Assembly: GCF_000336615.1 (NCBI RefSeq)
Contig: NZ_AOLW01000006.1
Location: 62,001-126,000, forward strand
DNA: 64,000 nt
Direction: 5' to 3'
From: Haloarcula amylolytica JCM 13557
GTDB taxonomy: Archaea; Halobacteriota; Halobacteria; Halobacteriales; Haloarculaceae
Below are positions 49,868 through 58,403 of the stretch, piece after piece. The position numbers and the translations under genes are program-made. How positions within the stretch are numbered: position 1 is the stretch's first letter; each line of letters begins with the position of its first letter. The notes beneath the pieces were generated by a model. That model ran no database searches. It was given only the letters and a program-made list of their open reading frames with translations, and was not told the DNA's origin.

Positions 49868-51964
49868 TCAGGTCGTCCGGAGGTGGTCTGTTCGGGGCTC
49901 GTACACCTCGCCTTTCTGTTTCAGCTTGTCGATTTCGTGTTCGGCCTTCGACTCGTCGATGCCGACCTCCTCGGCGCGTTCGATGACCACGTCGGCGGGT
50001 GCGCCCTCGTCGTACTCGTCTTCGATGTCCGAGATGATGCCCTTGATGTTCTGGATACGGTCGCGCTGGGTCTTCGACTGGCCGGTCTCGACCACGTCGG
50101 CGTCGAACTCGCCGGTCTCGGGGTCGACACCGATCTCCTTCAGGCAGTAGTGGGCGATGTCGACCGCTCGGTCGGCGTCGGCTTCGTCGACGGTGTCGGA
50201 GAGGCGTATGCGTGCAGAGGCCTCGGCAAGCCGGACCAGCGCCTCCAGTTTCCGGGCGGTGACGGGCACCGGCGCGTCCTCGTCCTGTCCCTTCATCCGG
50301 AGGTCGACGTAGAAATCCTCGATGCGCGTCTTCGCCTCCTCGGTCATCGTCGGGAAGCAGTTGCGCTTCGCGTAGGCGACGTACTTCCGGAGGAGGTCCG
50401 GTTCGATTGTCGGCGCGACCTCCTCGGTGACGGTCCCGACCTCCTCCTCGCTGAAATTCGAAGTGGGGTTTTCCGTCCGGTGCGTGTGGAGTTCGCCGGC
50501 GTAGTTGGTCTGGATGATGTGCTCGGCGAGGTTCCGGTCTTTCTCCTCGTCGGGCTTGTCCGTCACGGTGAAGATGAGGTCGAACCGGGAGATGAGCGCC
50601 GGTTCGAGGTCGATCTGCTCTCCGATGGGTTCGTACTGGTCGAAGCGGCCGTACTTGGGGTTAGCCGCACCGAGTAGCGAACAGCGGGATTTGAGCGTCG
50701 CGTTGATTCCGGCCTTCGAGACGCTGATACGCTGCTGTTCCAGCGCCTCGTGCATCGCCGATCGGTCTTCCGGTGACATCTTATCGAGTTCGTCGATAGC
50801 GGCGATGCCCTGATCGGCGAGCACGAGCGCCCCCGCTTCCAGCGTCCACTGCTGGCCGTCGCCGAAGTCGTCGCGCACGGCGGCCGCAGTGAGCCCCGCG
50901 CTCGACGACCCTTTGCCGGAGGTGTAGACAGAGCGTGGTGCGATATTCTCGATATATGATAACATCTGCGATTTTCCGGTTCCAGGGTCTCCTATCAGCA
51001 ACATATGGAGGTCTCCACGTATTCGAGATCCGTCAGGAAGCTCCTTCGTCACACCCGAGAAGAGCTGGAGCATCATCGCGAGCTTCTCCTTCTCGTAGCC
51101 GTAGATGGAGGGCGCGATAGCGCCGACCATCTTGTCGTAGATGTCGGACTCGTTTGAGAGCTCGACGATTTCCTTCTTGTCGGCGTCGGTGATCTCCATG
51201 TCCTCGAACTGCTCGTCCTCGATTTCGACGCTGACGCCTTCCATGTAAATGTCGAACATCGGGGACTTCTCGTTGTCGTTGCCCCGCTGGTCGAGCTTGA
51301 GGATGCCGGTCACGCGAACGTGGTCACCGGCGGTAACGTGGCCCGTGATGTCGTCCTCGATGTTGATGTCGATGGACTGGGGCGTCTCCCCGCCGCGCAG
51401 TCCCTCGGGGGACTCCTGGACGCGGAGCTTCTGTGCGTCGATGAACTGGGACTGGTCGGTGTTGAGCCGGAACGGGCCCTGTCGTTCACAGCCCTGGCAG
51501 TCGTGGGGTTCCTGGAAGTCGCCGGCGGTCTGGGGGATGCGCGTGAGCGTGCCACAGCGCTGGCACTCGAAGGCCGCCTCGATGACTTTCGGACGCACGT
51601 CGGTCGCTTTCCGGATGATGCCCCGGACGGCGACGAGGTTGCCGTGGTGTTCGTGGCGCAGATCGCGGATATCCTCGGATTCGGGGAGGTTCCGGACGCG
51701 GACGTGGGCCTGCCCGAGTGAGACGTCCACCGGGAGGTCGTACAGTCGCAGGGCCTCCTCGGCGTACTCCTGAATCTGCTCGGGCTTGGTGCGGTAGTCG
51801 TCGGCCAGGTCCGGGTCGAAGCGATAGAGGTCGTCCCAGTCGATATACAGCGATTTCTGGTCGTTCGGGTATTTCTGGGCGAGCTCACCGATCTCGTTGC
51901 GGTAGTAGTTGCGGTAGAACTCCTCGAAGCGGTCGATGAGTTCGGTGTTCTCGGCGGTCGCCAT
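49868..51964 (-). CDS. mcm: replicative DNA helicase MCM
   Basis: Archaeal MCM, the hexameric replicative helicase. It has 698 residues with no intein. N-terminal part with zinc knuckle (CQRCGTLTRIPQ, CQGC) and OB fold (GHVTAGDHVRVTGILKLDQ). AAA+ core: Walker A GDPGTGKSQML, Walker B IAAIDELDKMS, sensor/arginine finger region ALISRFDLIFTVTDKPDEEKDR. C-terminal winged helix from about residue 610. It heads a minus-strand gene run with five further genes through MinD. Confidence 0.97.
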   Translation of the reverse strand: MATAENTELIDRFEEFYRNYYRNEIGELAQKYPNDQKSLYIDWDDLYRFDPDLADDYRTKPEQIQEYAEEALRLYDLPVDVSLGQAHVRVRNLPESEDIRDLRHEHHGNLVAVRGIIRKATDVRPKVIEAAFECQRCGTLTRIPQTAGDFQEPHDCQGCERQGPFRLNTDQSQFIDAQKLRVQESPEGLRGGETPQSIDINIEDDITGHVTAGDHVRVTGILKLDQRGNDNEKSPMFDIYMEGVSVEIEDEQFEDMEITDADKKEIVELSNESDIYDKMVGAIAPSIYGYEKEKLAMMLQLFSGVTKELPDGSRIRGDLHMLLIGDPGTGKSQMLSYIENIAPRSVYTSGKGSSSAGLTAAAVRDDFGDGQQWTLEAGALVLADQGIAAIDELDKMSPEDRSAMHEALEQQRISVSKAGINATLKSRCSLLGAANPKYGRFDQYEPIGEQIDLEPALISRFDLIFTVTDKPDEEKDRNLAEHIIQTNYAGELHTHRTENPTSNFSEEEVGTVTEEVAPTIEPDLLRKYVAYAKRNCFPTMTEEAKTRIEDFYVDLRMKGQDEDAPVPVTARKLEALVRLAEASARIRLSDTVDEADADRAVDIAHYCLKEIGVDPETGEFDADVVETGQSKTQRDRIQNIKGIISDIEDEYDEGAPADVVIERAEEVGIDESKAEHEIDKLKQKGEVYEPRTDHLRTT

Positions 51965-52350
51965 TTGAGTGGACAGTGGTTATGCCCACTGGCCTAAGAA
52001 GGTTCGCAAACCGGGGTGGAACTGAAGCGAGGGAACCAGCGGGCGCACGGGTGCTGGTGATATGGGCCGGTGAAGACAAAGGATTCCCCACGAGGCTCTG
52101 ATCGAATCGGGTGACTGGGGGTAACGAAACTGACTGAGATTATCTTTAGTAGGACTTGCAATCGACACAATCACTACTGCAAACGACTGTCGGTTTAATC
52201 GACAGTTACTGCACAGGAGACTGCCTCACGGGCAATTTCGGATAATAGCTTCACCACTATAGCGTCACAAAGGCGCTACCAATATCAGTGCCGAGAATTG
52301 GGACCAGTAGTTTTTGCTGATATACCTGATTCACTCAGAGTAGAATAACC
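51965..52350. other. intergenic region between MCM and the lipoprotein gene
   Basis: About 386 bases between divergent genes. Notable contents are the inverted repeat at 52186-52206 (ACTGTCG-GTTTAAT-CGACAGT) and GATATACC near 52320 as the likely TATA of the lipoprotein gene. No open frame there looks coding. The MCM side shows no clear box in the 40 bases before its ATG. Confidence 0.55.
52186..52206. promoter_or_regulatory. inverted repeat upstream of the chemoreceptor operon
   Basis: ACTGTCG (52186-52192) and CGACAGT (52200-52206) are exactly complementary with a seven-base GTTTAAT centre. It sits about 145 bases before the lipoprotein start and could be a regulator site or an RNA hairpin. 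Function unknown. Confidence 0.45.
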
Positions 52351-53496
52351 GTGCGCGATCAAAAAATCACAAGGCGTCGGCTCCTCGCCAGCGGCAGCGC
52401 GGCCGCGACCGCAACGCTCGCCGGCTGTGCAGGCCGCTTCGGGGATTTCGGAGGGAGCGGCGACGAGGACACCAGCGACAGCCAGCAAGCGACCGAAAGC
52501 GACATCGACGTGAGCGATGCGGCGGCGACTGTCGGAATGGTGTACGCACTGGGCGGGCTCGATGACCGCTCGTTCAACGATGCGGCGAACCGCGGCATTC
52601 AGCGCGCGCGGCTCGATGACGGGGTCGAATACACGAACCACGAGCCAAACAGCGTCGCCGGCTTCGCGGAGGTACAGGCCGAACTGGCGAGTTCGTCGAA
52701 CCCGCCATACGACCTGATCTGTTGTATCGGATTCCTGCAGGCCGAGGGGCTGTCTGAGACTGCACCGGAGTACACAGACCAGCAATTCATGATCGTCGAC
52801 TCTGTCGTGGAGGCCGACAACGTGGCGAGTTACGTGTTCCGCGAACACGAGGGGTCGTTTCAGGCCGGGAACCTCGCTGGGCTGCTCACGACCAGAGAGG
52901 TCGATCTCGGGGCAGGCGCAACGAACCCGGACGAGACGACCGTCGGGTTCGTCGGCGGCCTCGACCAGCCTCTCATCCACAAGTTCGAGGCCGGCTTCAG
53001 AGCCGGCGTCGAACACGCCAACACGGACGTCGATGTCCTCACGGAGTACCTCGGGAACTTCGACGACGTGCAGGGTGCCCGCGACATCGCAGCCGGGATG
53101 TACGACGATGGGGCGGACATCGTCTACCACGCAGCGGGTGGCGCAGGTGTCGGCATCTTCCAGGCCGCACAGGCCAGTGGCCGGTACGCAATCGGGGTGG
53201 ACTCGGACCAGTCCCGCAGTAACCCCCGGTACGCGGACGTCGTGCTCGCGAGCATGGTCAAGCGGGTGAACGTAGCCGTCTACGACGCTGCGACGGCGAC
53301 GGTCGCGGACAACCTCCCCGCTGGTGAGGTCGTCTCTCTCGGGCTGGATAGTGACGGCGTCGGCGTCGTCTATGGCACCTCCCTCGAACCGGCAATTCCC
53401 GACGACGTCAGGGAGGCGCTGTCGACGTCGCGGGAGCAGGTCGCCACCGGCGACATCGTCGTGCCCACTGAGCGCTCCAACACAGGTGGTGCCTGA
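52351..53496 (+). CDS. BMP-family substrate-binding lipoprotein
   Basis: A 381-residue periplasmic-binding-type lipoprotein of the basic-membrane-protein group (nucleoside or purine binders, e.g. PnrA). Tat signal TRRRLLASG and lipobox LAGC (C26). Then an acidic linker and the domain ([79 protein letters not shown]). GTG start with GATATACC about 28 bases upstream. Its stop overlaps the ATG of the chemoreceptor, so it probably delivers ligand signals to it. Confidence 0.92.
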   Translation: MRDQKITRRRLLASGSAAATATLAGCAGRFGDFGGSGDEDTSDSQQATESDIDVSDAAATVGMVYALGGLDDRSFNDAANRGIQRARLDDGVEYTNHEPNSVAGFAEVQAELASSSNPPYDLICCIGFLQAEGLSETAPEYTDQQFMIVDSVVEADNVASYVFREHEGSFQAGNLAGLLTTREVDLGAGATNPDETTVGFVGGLDQPLIHKFEAGFRAGVEHANTDVDVLTEYLGNFDDVQGARDIAAGMYDDGADIVYHAAGGAGVGIFQAAQASGRYAIGVDSDQSRSNPRYADVVLASMVKRVNVAVYDAATATVADNLPAGEVVSLGLDSDGVGVVYGTSLEPAIPDDVREALSTSREQVATGDIVVPTERSNTGGA

Positions 53497-55868
53497 TGGC
53501 GGGCGGTCCGCTCGACGGACTGGCGAGTGCGCTTGACCGGGTCGCCCCCGAGTTCGTCCGGCAGCGGTTCGCTGCGAAGTTCGCTGTTGCGTTCCTCGCC
53601 GTGTTGCTCGTCATCGCGGGCGCTGGCGCGTTCACCTTCCAGGCGACATCCACAGCCGTCGAACGCCAGACGACCGGACAGCTCGCCGAGACCAGCCAGC
53701 TGGAGGGGGACTCTATCGGTTCGTGGGTCGAACAGCAACGCACGCACACGCGCTCCGTCTCACAGGGCGAACCGCTCCGGAGCGACCGGCGCGCCGCGGC
53801 GTACATCCTACTGCAAGACCAGCTACTGCCCGACGATGTTGTCAGTATGCACCTCGTAAACGATACTCGTGGCGAAGTGGTCGCCAGCACGGAACTCCCG
53901 CTCGAGGGACGGTCGCTGTCCGAACTTGACGCGCCGTGGACGGCCGCCGAAGTGCCGGAAGGACCCGGGAACAACAGTCAGGTGTGGTCGAGTAGTCGGT
54001 CGTACCGCTCACCGGTTCTCAACGACGAGCCCGTGATGGCGTTCGCTAGCTCGGTCCCGAAGCGCGACGGCTCGCACCTCGTCGTCGTCACGCGCATCCA
54101 GAGCCAGGTCGACCGGCTCAGCGATACCAATTCCACGAAGGAAACCACGATTCTGAACACCAACGACGAGACGGTGTTGAACATCGACCGCGAGTTCGAT
54201 GCCGACACGCACAGTGAGAGCCTCGCGGCGATCCGCGACGCGAACGGCACTGCGGCGCCGGTGACAGCGGTTTCCGATGGTCGCGTGTACGCGTTCGCGC
54301 CCGTCCCGACCACGAACTGGGTCACAGTTACGAGTCTGGACACGGCCCAGGCGTTCAGTGTCCGGGATACGGTCGGTCAGACGGTCGGACTGCTTGTACT
54401 GCTGGCACTGGTTTCGCTGTCGGCCGTCGGTCTCGTGCTCGGGAAACGCACGGTCGACCCCCTGAAGCAGTTGCGGGACCGTGCCGAACGCATCGAGGCC
54501 GGCGACTTCGATGTCGACCTCTCGACGAACCGCGCCGACGAAATCGGCCGCCTCTACGGCACCTTCGACGACATGCGGATTTCCCTCCAGAACCGCATTC
54601 AGGAAGCGGAGGATGCGGTCGAGGAAGCGAAGACGGCGCGGTCGGAGGCCGAGGAGCTCCGCACGGAAGCGGAGGACGCACGGGCCGAAGCGGAGGAAGC
54701 CAGCCAGCGTCTGCAGGAGCGCGCCACCGAGTACAGCGCGGTGATGCAAGACATCGCCGACGGTGACCTCACGGAGCGACTCGACGAGGACGCTGAGGAG
54801 ACAGCGATGCGAGAAGTCGCGGTGGAGTTCAACGCGATGCTCGACGGCCTCGAAGCCACCGTCAGCGAGGTCGCGGCGTTCGCCGACGAAGTCGCGAACG
54901 CCACAATCGAGGTCGCGACCGGGGCCGAGGAAATCGAGACGACGAGCCAGACCGTCAGCGATCGCATACAGGAGATCGCCGACGGCGCTATCAGACAGCA
55001 CGACGACCTCGAGGAGGCCGCCGCCGAGATGGACCAGCTATCGGCGAGCATCGAGGAAGTCGCAGCGTCGTCGACGACGGTCGCAGAGACGGCCCGGGAA
55101 GCCGTCGACCGTGGCGAAACGGGCCGGGAAGCCGCCGAATCAGCTATCGACGACATGGCGGAAATCGAGTCCCGGTCGGCAGACGCGGTCGACCAGATTC
55201 TCGCGCTACAGGAGCGGATGGACGACATCGGCGAGATCGTCGACTTCATCTCGGATATCGCCGAGCAGACGAATATGCTCGCCTTGAACGCCAACATCGA
55301 GGCCGCCCGTGCCGACAAGGACGGCGAGGGCTTCGCCGTTGTCGCCGACGAGGTCAAGACCCTCGCGGAGGAGACGAAACAGGCGGCCGCAGAGATAGAG
55401 GCCGAAATCGCGGCCGTGCAGACGGAGACCGACGAGACTGTCACGGACATCCGCGCGACCAGCGACCACATCGACACCGGTGTCGAGACTGTCCGCGAGG
55501 CTGCCGACGCCATCGAGGATACCGTCGAGGCAATCGAGGACGCCAACGACGGGATTCAGGAGATCGCGGATGCCACCGAAGACCAGGCCGACGCGACACA
55601 GAGCGTCGTCCACCGCGTCGACGGTGTTTCCGAGATCAGCCAGAACGTGACAGAGGACGCCGAGCAGGTATCGGCGGCCGCCGAGGAGCAGTCCGCGTCC
55701 GTCGCCGAAATCGCCCAGAGCGCGGACGAACTCCGCGACCGCGCCGACTCGCTGGCCGCGACTGTCGATCAGTTCGACACCAGTGGCGAGGGCGACGACC
55801 ACGGCGATGCCGACGGTGCCGGCGAGGAGCGCACTCCGCGTTCCACCCCCGACGAGACTGGCGACTAG
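53496..55868 (+). CDS. methyl-accepting chemotaxis transducer (Htr)
   Basis: A 790-residue transducer. TM1 lies about residues 25-47, a 240-residue outside sensor domain (dCache-like) follows, and TM2 about 289-311 ([23 protein letters not shown]). After it come a HAMP region ([28 protein letters not shown]) and a second HAMP-like unit ([31 protein letters not shown]). The signalling hairpin tip is [21 protein letters not shown] at about residue 588. It joins CheA/CheW, as in other halobacterial Htr proteins. The stop/start overlap with the lipoprotein gene suggests a ligand-relay pair like BasB/BasT and CosB/CosT. Confidence 0.95.
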   Translation: MAGGPLDGLASALDRVAPEFVRQRFAAKFAVAFLAVLLVIAGAGAFTFQATSTAVERQTTGQLAETSQLEGDSIGSWVEQQRTHTRSVSQGEPLRSDRRAAAYILLQDQLLPDDVVSMHLVNDTRGEVVASTELPLEGRSLSELDAPWTAAEVPEGPGNNSQVWSSSRSYRSPVLNDEPVMAFASSVPKRDGSHLVVVTRIQSQVDRLSDTNSTKETTILNTNDETVLNIDREFDADTHSESLAAIRDANGTAAPVTAVSDGRVYAFAPVPTTNWVTVTSLDTAQAFSVRDTVGQTVGLLVLLALVSLSAVGLVLGKRTVDPLKQLRDRAERIEAGDFDVDLSTNRADEIGRLYGTFDDMRISLQNRIQEAEDAVEEAKTARSEAEELRTEAEDARAEAEEASQRLQERATEYSAVMQDIADGDLTERLDEDAEETAMREVAVEFNAMLDGLEATVSEVAAFADEVANATIEVATGAEEIETTSQTVSDRIQEIADGAIRQHDDLEEAAAEMDQLSASIEEVAASSTTVAETAREAVDRGETGREAAESAIDDMAEIESRSADAVDQILALQERMDDIGEIVDFISDIAEQTNMLALNANIEAARADKDGEGFAVVADEVKTLAEETKQAAAEIEAEIAAVQTETDETVTDIRATSDHIDTGVETVREAADAIEDTVEAIEDANDGIQEIADATEDQADATQSVVHRVDGVSEISQNVTEDAEQVSAAAEEQSASVAEIAQSADELRDRADSLAATVDQFDTSGEGDDHGDADGAGEERTPRSTPDETGD

Positions 55869-56051
55869 CGCGGCGTGCCATCGCTACAGCTTCTTTTCGC
55901 AGTGTAGCTCGGGTATTCGCTGGTAGCATGTCGGCGGAAGTCGGAACGCGAGTACGACGACGAAGAGCGATGACTCCGAGGACGATCAGGACGAGTATCT
56001 GAAGGAACGACAGTAGAAGCGGCAAAAAGGCCACTTCGAGTGTGGTAGGGA

Positions 56052-56124
56052 TGGGATCGCCCAGATTTGAACTAGGGGCGCGGGCACCCAAGGCCCGAAG
56101 GTTACCAAGCTACCCCACGATCCC
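56052..56124 (-). tRNA. tRNA-Pro (TGG anticodon)
   Basis: On the minus strand the 73-base gene folds as a cloverleaf. The acceptor arm is GGGATCG/CGATCCC with discriminator A at 56052, and the D-arm has GTAGCTTGGTAAC. The anticodon stem is CGGGC/GCCCG with loop CTTGGGT (U33, anticodon TGG), and the T-arm ends GTTCAAATC. CCA is not encoded. No intron. It lies between the chemoreceptor end and the SLC13 gene. Confidence 0.95.
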
Positions 56125-56179
56125 GCATCAACATCTCGACCGGACAGCGAGTAAAGGGTTTCGTTGCGAGGCCGCCGTG

Positions 56180-58114
56180 TCACGCGGGAGCGAGGCCCCA
56201 GAAGTACGCGATGCCGAGGGTCGTCACGACGGCGAAGACGGCCTGTAGCGGCGCACCGACCTTCAGATAGTCAGTGAATCGGTACCCGCCGGGACCGTAG
56301 ACGAGGAGGTTCGTCTGGTACCCGACCGGCGTCATGAACGCCGTCGAGGCGGCGAAGGTGACGGCGAGGACGAACGCGAAGGCGTTGGCGTTCAGCTGTT
56401 GGGCGGTCTCGATGGCGACGGGGATCATCAGGACGACGGAGGCGTTGTTCGAGATGATATTCGTCAGCAGCGCCGTGACGAGGTACATCAGCCCGAGGAC
56501 GACGGCGAGGCCGCCCCCGGCGGTGAGGACGCTGCCGGCACCCACGACGAACAGCTCCGCGAGCAGGTCAGCGCCGCCGGTCTCCTGCAGGGCGACACCC
56601 AACGGGATGACGCCGGCAAGCAGAAAGACGACGTCCCATTGGACGGCGTCGTACAGTTCCGACGGGCGGAGACAGCCGGTGAGGACCATCGCGAGCGCGC
56701 CGCCCAGCGCCGAGATGACGATGTGAATCGGCGTCAGCGCGGCGACGCCGACGACGGCGGCGACGATGCCGACTGCGACGGGAATCTTCGACCGGCGGAA
56801 GTCCGGCCGTTCGACCTCCTGGGCGACGATGAAGTCGTTGTTGCGGTTGAGACGGTCGATGCTGTCGGGGGTGGCCTGCACTAACAGCGTATCGCCGATG
56901 CGGAGTTTGACATGGTCCATCCGCTGGCGGTACAGCTCCTGGCCGTGGCGAAGTGCCAGCACGGTCGCGTCGTAGCGCTGGCGGAAGCTCGTGGAGACGA
57001 GCGTCTCACCGATGAGCGAGGAGCCGGGAGCGACGACGACCTCGACGAGGTTCTTTCGCTCGTTTGCGGCCTCCAGTTCTGCCTCACCGACCTCGACTTC
57101 GGGAATCACGTCCAGCCCTTCGACGTCGAGGAGGTCGACGAGCGTGTCCCGGCCCGTCCGAATCGCGAAGACGTCGCCGGCTCGAATCGTTTTCTGGCCG
57201 AACGGTTCGAGGAACGTGCGTTTCTCGCGGACCAACTGGACGATGTCCACGTCGAACTCAGAGACCCTGAGCGCCTCCTCGACGGTCTGGCCGATGAGCG
57301 GAGAATCGTCGCGGACAATGACCTCGGTGAGATACTCGCCCATCTCGAACTCCTCGGTGAGGTCTTCTTCCGCCGGGATGCGCGATGGAACCAGATAGCG
57401 CCCGACGGTAAGCAGGTAGATTGTCCCGACGATGGTCACGATGATGCCGAGCTGGGTGAACTCGAACATGCTGAACGGGCGGCCGAGCAGTTCCGCCGAG
57501 AGCTGCGAGGCGAGGATGTTCGTCGAGGTGCCGATGAGCGTCAGCATCCCGCCGAACATCGAGGCGTAGGACAGCGGCAGCAGCAGTTTCGACGGCGAGA
57601 GCTTGCCCTTGTGCGCGATATCGGTGACCATCGGAAGGAGGATGGCGACGGCGGCGGTGTTGTTGATGAACCCGGAGATGGGCGCGACCAGACCGACGGT
57701 CGCACCGAGCTGTCTCGTCTCGCTGTCCCCGGTCAGCGAGGCGATTTTCGCGCCGAGGATCTGGACGATACCCGTCCGCTGGACGCCGTCGGAGAGAATG
57801 AACATCGCCAGCACCGTTATCGTCGCCGTCGAGGCGAAGCCGGAGAGCCCGCGGTCCAGCGGCGAAATCCCGTCACCGGCCTGGTGTAACACGTACACCG
57901 GCTCGGCGAGCAGCCCGAGGTCGACCGCGAGCACCGTCACCGGTTCGGCCAGCATCAGCGCGACCATGACGGCGATAGCAGTCACGTCGACTGGCAGCGC
58001 CTCCGTCGCAAACAGCACCAGCGCAGCGACGATAACCGCGAAGACGAACAACATCCCCGGCGTAACAGGTGGCAGCGACACGTCTGGCCCCTGCGCCGCC
58101 AGTGACAAAAGCAT
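56180..58114 (-). CDS. SLC13/DASS-family permease with two TrkA-C domains
   Basis: A 644-residue transporter with about ten or more membrane segments in two halves. Between them at about residues 255-425 lie two TrkA-C-like (RCK-C) domains (EVIVRDDSPLIGQTVEEALRVSEFDVDIVQLVREKRTF and VEVVVAPGSSLIGETLVSTSF). Typical SLC13 signature-like pieces: SGFINNTAAVAILLPMVTDIA and NIISNNASVVLMIPVAI. It should co-transport a dicarboxylate, sulfate or similar anion with Na+ or H+. The ATG at 58112-58114 gives MLLSLAAQGPDVSLPPV. Confidence 0.9.
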   Translation of the reverse strand: MLLSLAAQGPDVSLPPVTPGMLFVFAVIVAALVLFATEALPVDVTAIAVMVALMLAEPVTVLAVDLGLLAEPVYVLHQAGDGISPLDRGLSGFASTATITVLAMFILSDGVQRTGIVQILGAKIASLTGDSETRQLGATVGLVAPISGFINNTAAVAILLPMVTDIAHKGKLSPSKLLLPLSYASMFGGMLTLIGTSTNILASQLSAELLGRPFSMFEFTQLGIIVTIVGTIYLLTVGRYLVPSRIPAEEDLTEEFEMGEYLTEVIVRDDSPLIGQTVEEALRVSEFDVDIVQLVREKRTFLEPFGQKTIRAGDVFAIRTGRDTLVDLLDVEGLDVIPEVEVGEAELEAANERKNLVEVVVAPGSSLIGETLVSTSFRQRYDATVLALRHGQELYRQRMDHVKLRIGDTLLVQATPDSIDRLNRNNDFIVAQEVERPDFRRSKIPVAVGIVAAVVGVAALTPIHIVISALGGALAMVLTGCLRPSELYDAVQWDVVFLLAGVIPLGVALQETGGADLLAELFVVGAGSVLTAGGGLAVVLGLMYLVTALLTNIISNNASVVLMIPVAIETAQQLNANAFAFVLAVTFAASTAFMTPVGYQTNLLVYGPGGYRFTDYLKVGAPLQAVFAVVTTLGIAYFWGLAPA

Positions 58115-58196
58115 GGGTCGTTTGCAAGCGAGGGCGTCCGCTCACACCCTGACCAGGCAGCCGACGTTTATCCCTGTCCGGGCCGAAGGAGTGGCA

Positions 58197-58370
58197 ATGA
58201 GCCTTTTCAACGATCTCGGTCGAAAAGTCGAGGAGCTGAAACAGGAGGTCGGGAGCGCGACCGACGACGAAGCTACCCACCGGTGTATCGAGTGTGACAC
58301 GCTCCTCTACACGGACCACGACGAGTGTCCCGAATGTGGGAGTACGTCGGTCATACCCCTGTCCGACTAG
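58197..58370 (+). CDS. 57-residue zinc-ribbon protein
   Basis: A small protein with N-terminal amphipathic helix MSLFNDLGRKVEELKQEVG and a zinc ribbon with C30/C33 and C44/C47. One of the haloarchaeal small zinc-finger proteins of unknown role. It starts 82 bases from the divergent SLC13 gene and faces the acidic duplicated protein gene. Confidence 0.75.
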   Translation: MSLFNDLGRKVEELKQEVGSATDDEATHRCIECDTLLYTDHDECPECGSTSVIPLSD

Positions 58371-58403
58371 GAACAGCGGGGAACGTGGCCGGCGTCGCGT
58401 CGC

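Noticed and set aside
56042-56248. 68-codon plus-strand frame across the tRNA-Pro gene.
   Set aside because: It is the antisense of the tRNA and of the SLC13 gene end; no protein pattern is seen.
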